Part shown: piece by piece, positions 10,991-21,985 of the stretch
Numbering within the stretch: the stretch's first letter is position 1
How the letters are laid out: every line of letters begins with the position of its first letter
Source: Ophioderma brevispina
Lineage: Eukaryota > Echinodermata > Ophiuroidea > Amphilepidida > Ophiodermatidae
DNA: 64,000 nt
Reading direction: 5' to 3'
Assembly (NCBI GenBank): GCA_023653785.1
Contig: JAMKCH010084967.1
Coordinates: 1 to 64,000 of the forward strand
Position numbers and translations under genes: made by a program
The notes under the pieces: model-generated
Told to the model about the DNA's origin: nothing
The model's input: the letters and a program-made list of their open reading frames with translations, nothing else
The model's database searches: none

Positions 10991-12624
10991 GCTATATAAC
11001 AATATTTGTAAATTTGTCTAGATTTGCTTTTCAATTTTCCTTTCTTTCTCTAACGGGGAGTTCCCCCTAACTTAGTTTTTAATTTGTATGTATTACAATA
11101 TTCCATTCCAATTGAAATCCATGGTAATAGAAGGACTTGGCCCAAAGTCACCGTGGAGCTTTTTGAAATGGGTATGCACCAGCCATTATCCCTAAATGTT
11201 AAACCTGAATTGTTTATGATCAGTAACACAGAACCAGTAAATTCTCATTCTGTGGCACACATTTCATAACTTTCACCTATGTATTAAAACTGATGGCTGA
11301 GCTTTGAAACTGTGCTCTATTGTGGAGTTACTCCGCCCCTCGGTACAAAACAAAAACACAGCCACCTTTACTTGAAGAGAAATATACATGAGATTTTAAG
11401 AAATGATGTTTTGGTTTGAAATATTTGGGGGCAGGGATGATTTCTTAGGCGCCGAACATGCAATGTTTGTGGGGCCGTAAATTAAGTGAAATTATTTTTT
11501 AATAATTTTTTTTTTAAAGTAAAAATATTACAATCTTATTTTATGGTATCCTTTTTGTTAGTGATATAGTTTTTAATACATTGCATCAGGTTCATAGGTA
11601 ATCTCGTTGTGTGACATGTGATAAACAGGATTTTTTTTAGAAAACGTTGATTTTTTGGGGCTAAAATTCTAAGACCCTTTATAATATGGATAAACCAGAA
11701 ATCTATAATATAAATGTCATAGATTGATAGTATTGCATCCTGACTTTATTTTTTTTTGCTAAGAAATTATAAAATCTTGATTTTTCTTTAAGTTTTTAAC
11801 TCAAGAACAGGGGGTGGGGGGGGGGGGGGGGGGGGGGGGGGTTGGGAGGTGGTGTGGTGGGAATATGGAAATCTGCTGCATATGGATAGATGTCAAGATG
11901 AATGTGCCAGAAATGAAACTCCTCTGTTTTCAGTTTGTTGTATCGCTGTATGTTGACAGATTTCAAAGAGTTGTCAATATAAAAAATAACAATGTGGCAA
12001 ATTTTTTAATTCATAACAAAACGCAACAAATATATCCTGGTGGTCACGCTTAGGAAGGTGAATATGCAGGTCTTAATAGCATAATGTTCAAATTTTCCTT
12101 CCAAACAATTGATCCGGTAGTGTTCACTTTTGTATCATTTTCAGGAACATCAAATGCTGTCATAAATCCCAGTCTTCTGTATTTGGATATTTGAAAATTG
12201 CCAATAAATTTATAATTGGTTGGTTATATGGCTAACAGGTAGACATTAGAGAATCACAACATCAACAGAGAAACAACACAACAAGTAACACAACAACATA
12301 AATTAAAGAATATTTTTGAAATGATATAAATGTTGTAGTTCATCAAACAGAGGTTCTGTGGAGTGAATTAGGCTGTATTCCTTAAAGGGAATCTCATTTA
12401 ACCTGGGGTTTAAAGCAGGGTTAGTCCTATATAGTGCCTTTTTTCCTTTCAAATCTGTGAAAGTTAAATGAATGGGTTGAACAATTCCTCATGGACATTG
12501 TGGATGACCAATTCCAGCCCATCCATTAGAAATTTCTCATCCTTTTACACCACATTTTTAGGTATGTGGAAAAAAAAAGTAAGACTTACAACTCTGGGTT
12601 AGACTCCCTTTCATAATACCAGCC
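10991..12624. other. Non-coding stretch with a 26-base G run
   Basis: No gene. The most striking item is an uninterrupted G run at 11816-11841, flanked by more G-rich sequence, which can form a quadruplex and is prone to length error. The rest is AT-rich with no recognised repeats. Confidence 0.5.
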
Positions 12625-12989
12625 TTAACGACACTATCAGTGATGTGCTAAATCATGAACGAAAAAAATAATCAAAAATAGATTTTTTGCATGACGGTAC
12701 ATATACCAGGTATCCTAGCATACTCTGCAAATGATCTAAGACGATAGCATCATAATAAAAGACAAATCGGACAGTTTTAGCCATACTGTCCATACGGACA
12801 TACTACAGCTTGTAATTGAATGGGGATTTGTATATTCGAACACTCCTGCCAGTTTCATTCCTTTTCTGTCATTTTCAGTTGGGAAAGTAACTCGTTGGGA
12901 GGAATTCTACATGCTATCCATCAATTTAAAGCAATAATGAAAATTTTAAGTATTTTACTATTTTGGGGAGATCACTGATAGTGTCTTAA
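12625..12989. mobile_element. TTAA-flanked MITE, GACACTATCAGTGAT family
   Basis: TTAA at 12625-12628 and 12986-12989 frames a 357-bp element whose ends are CGACACTATCAGTGAT and, inverted, GACACTATCAGTGATC. A good-looking acceptor inside it (TTTTCTGTCATTTTCAG at 12863-12879) is followed only by stops, so no exon is called. Confidence 0.7.
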
Positions 12990-13957
12990 TGACCCAATCT
13001 CCACTGGCTCTCAGATGTAAACACTCTATTTGTCATGCATAATAAATACACTTCTCTGAAAGTGCCAGGGTGGACCGGTGGTTACATTACAAGGGACTAC
13101 AATCTAGCCAAATGTGTGGAACACGACTGCTCTTTTTGCCCGATTATTTGCCGCATTTCTCTAAAAAGATCTTAGGAAATCATGTCAACTGGGGTTGGGA
13201 GGCTTGGCAGCATTCTCTATCCGCACCACCCTATCCCACCAATCAATGTTGGGTTCTTGTAGGGTGGGCAAGAACAAAATTCAGGATTTTCACATTTGTC
13301 CAGGGGGGTGGAGGGGGGAAATTTTGAAGTGGCCTAATAAAAGTGTTCCAACACTTTTGGCTAAGATTGTAGGGCTATGTGTATCTAGCTAGTAGATATT
13401 TAACTGTTTCAAAAATGTTTTGTTTTTGGCAAGGTCACAAAACTGGATCATCGTGTTGACAAGTGAGCGTTTTGTATTTGTAGCGAAACATTATTGTTCT
13501 CTCCAATCACTTTTAAATGATGCCAGGCATTATTAAATTTAACATGAAGTCTGCCTCATGGTCAAATATGATGACAAAATTGTCGGAACACAATTGGTTG
13601 ATGTGTTTTGAGCTTGCAAGGTTGATTGGTATACAACGGCTGTTGTTTTATTGTGAAAAATCATTCCCAAAAAAGACTAGCAACTGTAATTCGTTTCCAA
13701 CTTCTCAGTATAAGGACGTAAAACGCAATGTCGAATACCCAAATATGGGTCACTTTAATGGACATCTGAGTGAGGGTTGGAGGTTAAGAGTAACACAGGT
13801 TATTTGGAATCCACCAAATTAGGCCACCGCGGGTTGCAAAATGGATCTAGTCTCAAATTTTTTTCGGGGACCTATTACTGGTCAACACTATTGTGCAAAG
13901 ACACCACTTCTATTTACTGAGGTAGTTTTGTTTAATCCCGGTCTAGTACTTGTTTCA
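12990..13957. other. Non-coding stretch
   Basis: Open frames of 85 and 101 codons at 13070-13327 and 13517-13822 show no domain. A short piece around 13222-13262 is the reverse complement of a phrase in the 29-35 kb duplication (CCAACATTGATTGGTGGG), so it is repeat-derived. Confidence 0.35.
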
Positions 13958-16560
13958 AGCAAGCCGGAGAGAGCACCCACCCTTTTTCAATATAACACCT
14001 AACACATTTCAAATAAAACATCTTTTGTAGATAAAATGTTTTCCTTTTGTTTTCTTAACAAATCTCACACTTGGGGGGACCATGTGATTGTTAAATCCCT
14101 TTGGTGTGGTATGTTGTTTGTGTGTATTTGAAAATTCCTCAATTTCATAATTTGAATTGAAAAATTGATCTTCTGTTCACTCCTTTTGCCCCCATGTGAC
14201 TATGATTGAACCTGAGTCAATAGCAAGAAGCTATAAACGAGGAAGCATAAATGGGATAGAGGAGGATTGGAAAAACCTTGTTTCTGGGTCAAAAGGAAAT
14301 GCCCCCAGTCTGTGCTTATGCTCCTTGATGCATGGCACCAGAATTGGGGATGGCAACTTGGGCATATGGAGGGCTTTTATCATACTTGATGAGATTGCAT
14401 ACTTAATAGGATTAAAGGTAGGGGTGTTCTGGTGGCCAAGTTCCAACGGATTTAAAAGGGGATTCAACTTTATTCTGAAAATGTTCTCACAGAAGCTACT
14501 TACTATATCTCTGGATAAGGTAATTTTCAGAATAACAATGACATTCCAGATATGTCAAAGTACTCCTTTCTCAAGATCACTTTTGGGAAGTGTAGCGTTT
14601 TTGGGCACAACTGGGAGAAAATTGGGTGAAGGTAAATCACTTTTACTAGGACATGGAATGTTGAACAGACCACAACCTTGTGTAATTTTGGAGTTAAAGC
14701 TAGCTTGGAACAATCTTTTAAAAAACGGTTTCTCCGCATCTCGGTGGTATCCTCGTTTCTAAAAAAATTATGTCTTGTTCAAGCAACTGAATAGAGGACC
14801 CAACACTTCCTTTCCCAATTAATTTTTGTAGAGAAAATTTTTCCTTTTGTATTTTCTTAACAAATCTCACGCTTTGGGGGGTAGACCGTGGATTGTTAAA
14901 ATCACTTTGGTGTGGTATGTTGTTCATGGTATTTGAATCCCTCAATTTCAGAATTTAATTGAAAAATTGATCTTCTGTTCACCCATTTTTTCCCCATGTG
15001 ACTATGAGAACCTGGAGGCAAAGAAGATGGGAGGAAAGCTTAAATGGGATAGAGGATGGTGAAATCCTTGTTTCTGGGTCAAAAGGAAATGCCCCCAATC
15101 TTGCACCTTATTCTGGCCCAGATTGGCGATGGCAACTGTGGGCATATGTTGGGTTTCCATATCTTGATGAGAGTGGTAGTTAATAATATGATTAGAAGTG
15201 TAGGGTGTTCTGTTGCAAGTTCCAAACTGGATTTAAAATGGTGGCAACTTTTTATCTGAATGTTCTCAACAGAAGCTACTACTAAATCGCTGATGGGTAA
15301 TTCAGATACAATGATCATTCATATTGTCAAGGTATCTTTCTCAGAATACTTTTTGGGAAAGTGTTCTTTTTGGGGCAAAACTGAGGAGAAAGGGGGAAGG
15401 AAGAGAAGAATCGTAGTTTTCCCACAATGCATTGCTTCATTGACGTTTTTTACAATTGGTCATGTTAATCGGTTAAGGGATAAAACACTCTTAAATGCAA
15501 TTTTGTGATCATTACTTGGCATTAGAGCCTGTTTCATCACTACGATTCACACGTACCTGGCCAAAAACCTCCATTGGAAGCAATGCATTGTGGGAAGCTA
15601 TTGAAATCTTCTCTTGGGTAAGGTATCACTTTTTACCTAGACCTGGAATTGAACAAATCTCAACACCTTGGTGTAATTTTGTGGAGCAAAGCTAACTTGG
15701 AAATCCTTTAACGCTTTCCTCAAGTCGGTGGTTCCTTTTTTCTAAACAAATGATTACTTGTCACAAGCTGAATAGAGCACCCAACACTTTCCAAATATAA
15801 TATCTTTTGTAGATAAAATTCTTTTTGGTTTTCTTACAAACCTCACGCTTGGATAAACTTTTGATTGTAATCCACTTTAGTGTTGGTATGTTGTTTGAAA
15901 ATGTAGTTGAATCCCTCAATTTTCTTAATTTAATTGAAAAATTGATCTCTCTGTTTCACCCATATGCCCCCATGTGACTATGTGAACCTGGAGGCACAGC
16001 AACGAAATGGGAGGAAAGCTTAAATGGGAGAGAGGAGGAGTGAAAATCCTTGTTTTCTTGTCAAAAGGAAATGCCCCCCCAGTCTATCTCCTGATGCACT
16101 GGCACCAAATTGGGGATGGCAACTTGGGCAATATGGGAAGGGTTTTCCATATCTCTTGGATGAGAGTGGGTAGTTAATATGAATTAGAAGTGTAGGGTGT
16201 TTCTGTGGCAAGTTCCCTCTGATCGAAAAGGGGGTCAACTTTTAATCTGAAATTCCACAGAAGCTACTCTATAACTCCAGATGGGGGTAATTCAGATAAC
16301 ACTGATTATCCGATATATGTCAAAGTACTCCTTTCTCAAGAATACTTTGGGGAACCTGTACCCTTTTGTGCAAACGAGGGAAAATGGGATAATGTATCCC
16401 TTTTTTACCCAGGATTGGAATTTAACAATACTACCCAACCTTATTAGTGTAAATTATGGAGGTTCAAGCTTGAACCATCTGCTTAAAGTTTTTTCTTCTT
16501 CAGTCGTGGTTCCCCTCATTTTCTTACATATCTGTTTGAAAGTCTCATCTCATTTTTTTA
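13958..16560 (+). repeat. Three tandem ~0.8-1.0 kb units
   Basis: Units begin near 13958, 14779 and 15763, each with GAGCACCCAACAC-like text, then ATCTTTTGTAGATAAAAT, TCTTAACAAATCTCAC, GAAAAATTGATCTTCTG and CCCATGTGACTATG in the same order. Unit 2 is longer because of a MITE at about 15415-15600. A 188-codon open frame in unit 1 (14196-14762) is broken in units 2 and 3, so it is not a conserved gene. Confidence 0.75.
15415..15600. mobile_element. MITE with TTCCCACAATGCATTGCTTC ends
   Basis: The 20-base sequence TTCCCACAATGCATTGCTTC at 15419-15438 is exactly inverted at 15577-15596. The enclosed ~190 bp is absent from tandem units 1 and 3, which is direct evidence of an insertion into unit 2. 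The end sequence resembles the TTCCCANNATGCA core of vertebrate Staf/ZNF143 sites; that resemblance is only by eye. Confidence 0.7.
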
Positions 16561-16569
16561 TGATAAACA

Positions 16570-16945
16570 AGAAAAAAACTAAAAGATACACTGGGACAAT
16601 AACAGTTTTGACACTAACTATAGATTATTTATTCTACTGACTACATCCTGTGTAAATTTTATGAAATTTCATTGCGGGCAAATATGATTTTTTCTTAAAA
16701 ATATCTAGTAGTTTAAACAACACGTTTTTCTATGGAGAATGGGCATATTGAGGGCTATTAACATAACAAATCATGACCTTTGTAGCTCTAGGCAAGATTC
16801 CTGCAATGGATTTCCCTGATTTTTGCGAGGCATAGCTCTTGCAAGTCAAAACTGTGTCCCTCTCTAAAATTGCTCTAAAAATAAGAGACAATTTGCATGG
16901 GGTCAAACAGCTCTGTTCAAACAAATGTGGTTTACTTGTTGGTAT
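16570..16945 (+). repeat. Interspersed repeat (partner at 56885-57245)
   Basis: Shares with the 57-kb copy, in order: TTTTGACACTAA, CTACATCC, GATTTTTTCTTAAAA, TTTTCTATGGAGAATGG, GATTTCTGCAATGGAT-like text, and TCAAACAGCTCTGTTCAA. No coding frame is conserved. Confidence 0.6.
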
Positions 16946-17334
16946 GACTAATCACGCCCCTATTTTATAATTTAAGTGTATTTTTCTTAGATAATTAATT
17001 TTACAATCAATTAAAAGAGAAATTAAAAAGAATTCTCGGATGTGAATTTATGAAGTCAACCTAGTCTTATTTTATCCCAGGTCCTCTTGGATATGTTCAT
17101 TTACCTTAGAACTTGTACAAGAAGACATCACTCTTCTTAAATTCACTTCAACTGAACTTAAACTTTTTGTGAAATATGGCCCTGGTCTGACACTATCGCA
17201 ATAAAGTGTTTGGAACAAAGGTTCAAAAAAAACTTGGTAGGTGAAATAACGGCAGACCACAAGTCGTACTCATTATCTTGTCTTTGCCACCGTCATAAAT
17301 TACCTCATTTGCACATTTGTGCAAATTAAACTAA

Positions 17335-18262
17335 TAACAAAAGGTGTCCTATGCTGTATACTCTCTAAAATTAGTGAGCGGTACAAGTCTAGAATCAAAC
17401 AAAATTTTAGTTAATTCAGCACAAAGCAATGGATCACTTGGAGTGAGAATAGCTTCTTCCAATACCCACGTCATTGAATTGGCTATGATCCAATCTAGTG
17501 GTTCTCCCAGGAGCGAGCGGCTAATGTGACTCCTGTTGCATTAGGGGTTCAGCAGACCCAACATTATCAAAAATGTAACCGTTAGCAGGTGATATGTTCG
17601 TAGTGGTGGCTTACTTGCTAATTTACTACAAAGTGTCTTAGAGCTGCCGAAAAACAAAATAATTGCCCTCGCCAAAATCTCTTCTTAGTTCACCAATGAT
17701 TTAATGGGGTAGTTTATTTAGGTTTTTTATATTTCAAATGCATAATTTTTTGCAATCAGTAAGAAAACTTTTTCTTATTTTAGGGACTTGTTTTAAAACA
17801 AAATTGAGCATTTTTTTTATCTTGACAAGTTGAAAAAAACTTGTGAAAAAATTGCTTTTTGTAGTTAGGTTAGTGGTAGATAGCCATGAAAAACATGTCA
17901 CTACAAAATTTGTCTACCAAAAGCGGGCATATAAATACCCCATTGCAAGTTGTGCTTAATTAGCTACTACAAAAGGTGTCCTGCTGTATTATTTCTAAAT
18001 ATAGTGATGCGTACAAGTCTAGAATCACAAAATTTTTGTTTTATTTCAGCAAAAGGAATGCATCATTGGCAGTGAGAATAGCATTTTATTAATACCCCAC
18101 GCATTGAATTGGATATCGATCCAATATAGTGGGTTCTCCCATTGGAGAAGCTAATGATCCTGCATTAGGGGTTTTCAGCAGACACCATTACAAAAAATTA
18201 ACTTTATGCAGGTGATCTGTTAGTAGTGTTAATTTGATTAATACTACAAGTTGTCCTGGAAA
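17335..18262 (+). repeat. Local tandem duplication, ~300-bp units 630 bp apart
   Basis: AAAGGTGTCCTATGCTGTAT, TACAAGTCTAGAATCA, GTGAGAATAGC, CATTGAATTGG, GATCCAATCTAGTGG and GCATTAGGGGTTCAGCAGAC occur at 17341-17650 and recur at 17972-18262. The spacer (17650-17970) contains AT-rich text related to 18720-18830. Non-coding. Confidence 0.65.
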
Positions 18263-18475
18263 ATGAAATCATGCATGAATATTTCCTTTCATAATGTTTA
18301 AATGTTTAAAATTTAAAAAGTCAACATCAGATTATATGCTAAAATGAGTTTGGGTTCCTTATACCTGCAAATGGAGGTCAGTCCTTATTGCAAGCAACAG
18401 GTTTAGGAGTGTGATAGAAAATTCCGCTTTTGATTTAGGAATTTTATGATTTCTTTGATTTAGAGAGGGTTGCAG

Positions 18476-18527
18476 GTCTTTATGAGGTGGAAAAAAATGA
18501 TCAAATGGTCTGTGAAAACTCTGGAAG
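18476..18527 (+). CDS. Weak candidate exon
   Basis: Preceded by GAGGGTTGCAG and followed by CTGGAAG|GTAAAA. In the frame starting with two carried bases it reads LYEVEKNDQMVCENSG, which looks protein-like. In phase 0 it reads VFMRWKKMIKWSVK, less so. The polypyrimidine tract is poor and the phases do not match the main gene without two indels. It may be chance. Confidence 0.22.
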
Positions 18528-19144
18528 GTAAAAAACTTGTTGCCTTGGGAAATGTCAAAATTGTTAGGTGTTCAGTTTACCCCAGGGTATATCCGAATAA
18601 CTCTGTGGTGAGTACTGTCAGGTTGTACATTTATTTTATTGTTTATAAAAACTATAGTTTGCCAATTTAAACTAACATACATTTGAGAGGAATTTCAAAC
18701 ACCAATTTCACTGAATTCCATTTGCCACTCTACATATTTTTGCAATCAATAAGAAAAACCCATTTAGAGATTTTAAAAAAAAACAGGATTTTTAAAACAA
18801 AATGAGGCAAGTGAAAAAATTGCAAGATAGCAAACATGTAGCTTGAGCCCTTAAGAAAATACATCTCATATGCATTGCCAGTGTCATTCACACTGCATAC
18901 ATCAACTAAACAAAGGCTATCACTTGCCCTCATCACCCCAGCTGGCCCTGAGAGGATATCGAAGTACATGATTTTAAATGTCAACTGGATAGTACAATAA
19001 TGACCCAAATTCCTCACCTGGAATTAGAGCTCTCAAATATTTATGATTTTTTGGTCATCAAGCTGTAGTGTTAATACTGCCAGGTGTTTGACATAAATTA
19101 ATAAAAGGTACATGACAGTATTTAACACAGTCTGATAGGTGAAC
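18528..19144. other. Non-coding stretch
   Basis: AT-rich with a fragment (TTTGCAATCAATAAGAAAA) related to 17745-17800. No exon or element boundary seen. Confidence 0.35.
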
Positions 19145-19687
19145 TTAAAGCAATATTAGCACAGAGCGCCCCCAATTTTTCAAAAAAATTGTGATTTTTA
19201 CACGGTTGCATTGGTAATTGGCTAGTAACTATACCTGTGAATGGTTAAGCTCTACAATGTCTATGTGTCGCAAACGAAGGAATTTTGTAACTAGAATAAT
19301 TAATATCGGAATCCCGATAATAATTCAACGTCTGCTGGAAACGGCCTTCCAATATGAAATAGCCGGGAAATAGCGCCATGTACGTATCTACGCTCATCTA
19401 TTAGTTGTTTTATTGGTTCAGGAAAGTCAAGTTGGAGGTCATTTTCTTGTGGTGGCACTATTTCATCATGGACGGACATAAACTTAGCATTTCCAGCTCT
19501 GCCGTTAAGTATAATCTAGGATCGCAATTCTAATTACAAAAATCGCTCATTTTATGATAAATACGCATTTTTGAGCATTCTCGTTCGCAGGAGTAGTTTT
19601 TCTAGACAATTACCAACATAGCTGTGCAAAAATATCAAATTTTGAAAATTGAGGGCGCTCTTCAAAAATGTGCTGATATTGCTTTAA
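19145..19687. mobile_element. TTAA-flanked foldback element with long inverted arms
   Basis: TTAA at 19145-19148 and 19684-19687. The left end AGCAATATTAGCACA, then GAGCGCCCCCAATTTTT, is mirrored on the right by AAAATTGAGGGCGCTC and TGTGCTGATATTGCT. The arms remain recognisable for about 150 bases (GGTAATTGGCTAG matches CTAGACAATTACC). It is 535 bp between the TTAA sites, with no transposase. Confidence 0.72.
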
Positions 19688-21164
19688 GTTAGCTTGTAAA
19701 GAGTTCAAGCAACTTCATTCTGTGGTGTCAAATACAACTGTGATCTGTAGTTTGGATATTTTTTTTAATTGTGTTGAATTGTTATCTTTGGAGTTTAAAA
19801 GACCAGTTAACATCAGTGTTTAATAAACATGTTAGCACTTGATAAGTTGCAGCAACTTAGAGCATTGATTCTCAATGTTAAATTTGTGAAATTTGGCAAA
19901 TTTTTGGGCAAGATAACTCCAAAAACACTGAGGTAAAAGGTATGGTTTAACTTTCCTATGATAGAAATCAATCTACTCAATGAGCAGTTTTCTAAATTTT
20001 TCATTTTTCAAATTTTAACTAAAGATGTTCTCCAATATATGCTCAAATTTTGGAGAAGAAAAGTAATAATCACACTTTTTTAAAAATGTTTCTAATATTT
20101 CGAAATGTAATCTCTTTTAAAAAAAATGAGCAACCGTTCCTAGACAGATTTGAAAAATAACATAAGAAATCATGAGAGTTCAAATTGTTTTTGTTTTACA
20201 CTAATCCAAAATCAGATCCATCATCCAATTTACTTTCTAGAAATGTATACTTTTGCATACTATAGTCAAATATTTGCAAAGTTACAAGCCAAAACAGATA
20301 CTCGGAAACTCAGGGTTAACACTGTCCTTATTCCTTTGAACACGGCAAGCGACTCCAGTCGCTGAACGATCAAACTTTGTCAAATTTCGTTTCAAAAAGG
20401 TCAAAATTATTCATTTTCCTGGGCATATTCAGAATCAGCATGAAAAATGCATCTTAATTAGTCCAAACAAGTCTAGTCTTTGCTGGTAATGACCTGCAAG
20501 CATTTGGGACGCCATGTCTAAAGCCACTGACTTATGTGCTATAACGTATACAGAATTGGCTCGTGTCGATAACCTTTTCAAAATGAATCTGGATGAATAT
20601 GATTTGCTGGTGCATATTTCACATAAAGCATTGCCAGCAATGTGCATCCTCCAAACCTCCCGATGCTCGGAATGTGAACTCCAAGTTTCTCGCAACGATC
20701 CTAATATTTTAAATGAATCACATTTTGCCTGGAGGGTATGATATAATACAATTAGAGATGAGTAATAAGACATTTAAATTTTGTTCGCCCTTCAATGTGT
20801 GATAGGCAGCGCCTCTTGTAAGTGGTGTGGAATTGGCAAAGGAAGCCAATTGGTGATGCTTGGGATGATCTCAGTCACGGTTTTGTTATGTAACATTTCT
20901 GTAACTGGCAAAGTTAGCTTTCTCACAATGATTTTGGTTATCTGTTGTGTGGCTCAATTTCTAGATTCCAACACTTACCTGTTGAATTTAACTTGTAGTC
21001 TGTGATATATAACAACAATTACACCTGGGCAAGCTCAGTTGAAGTGTTCTGAAATTTGTCATTTTGAAATTACAACATGAAAATACTCAAATCTTTAGTG
21101 TGGCTGTGCATCTCACATATGCAAATAGGAGCTTAATTGTCCATTAATCACCTTTTGCATATCT
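19688..21164. other. Non-coding stretch
   Basis: Overlapping open frames at 20435-20773 (-) and 20514-20741 (+) have no domain I recognise. A perfect donor-like CTCTTGTAAGT at 20812-20822 lacks a convincing exon before it. Nothing else can be supported. Confidence 0.35.
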
Positions 21165-21270
21165 TGTGTCATGTGCTTTATTCTTGTTGTGTTATGTGCT
21201 GTATTCTGTTGTGTTATGTGCTATTCTTTTTTGTCAATGTGCTTTATTCTGTTTGTGTCATGTGCTTAGG
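21165..21270 (+). repeat. Imperfect ~21-bp minisatellite
   Basis: About five units of TGTGTCATGTGCTTTATTCT with variants (TGTTATGTGCTGTATTC and others). Units differ by substitutions and small indels. Confidence 0.7.
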
Positions 21271-21822
21271 GCCAAAAAAGAAAGCTTGTCTATAGCTCCC
21301 TACACGGCTATTTAATACTAGCTGGGTACCGGGCGATTTTTACCCTATGGTCCCGACTTTTTGAGCCAGTTGGCAAAGAGCCAACTTGCTCATTTCTAAT
21401 GACTACTATGTATTTACCACCAGCAGGTTTTTTTGTAAGTAGTCTAATGTCACCCTTGAAAATCTTTAAAAAAAAAGATTTTTAAGTTTTTTATTTTTTT
21501 CTTATTTTAAACAAAATGGCAGAAATTTGACATCATCCACAATGCAAGGTTTTTACCATCACTTGAAAATCATTAGCAAAGGGTGTTTTTTAATAAAGAG
21601 AGAACTCAACAAATTGATGCAACGTAATAGTCTAGCTATAAATGTGGCTGCTGTCCTTTTGGCTAAATATATACCTCCCAAAAATGCTTAAAATATCACC
21701 CAACTGCGATATTGTGATAACATTTACAAAATGTGTGATTGTGATAATAGTGGTCACAATGGACATCCCCTACTGTAGTACATATGGCTATAACACACAT
21801 GCACATACATACATAGTATATC

Positions 21823-21985
21823 AGGTGCGGATCCAGGGAGGGGGGCGGAGGGGCGCGCCCCCCCCCCCGGTAATTGTGCAAATTCTTGCAAATCAGCCCA
21901 TTTTGAGCTATTTTGGACAGTTTACATACAGCCTTTCAGCCCTCCGGTAATCTTGAAGTTTTTCAAATCCTGGATCCGCCCTCAT
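21823..21985. mobile_element. Short hAT-like MITE, GCGGATCCAGG ends
   Basis: The left end reads CAGGTGCGGATCCAGGGAGG and the right end, inverted, GAGGGCGGATCCAGGATTTG. A G-run/C-run hairpin (GGGGGGCGG with CCCCCCCC) follows the left end. The family look (CAGTGGCGGATCC) is hAT-type. A target duplication cannot be read with confidence. Confidence 0.55.

Noticed and set aside
11814..12053. Poly-glycine open frame
   Set aside because: Product of the 26-base G run, followed by ordinary AT-rich sequence.
12863..12985. Strong acceptor followed by possible exon
   Set aside because: It lies inside a TTAA-flanked MITE and no frame gives a convincing exon with a donor.
14196..14762. 188-codon plus-strand open frame
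   Set aside because: It lies in the first of three tandem units and the frame is broken in the other two. No domain or splice support.
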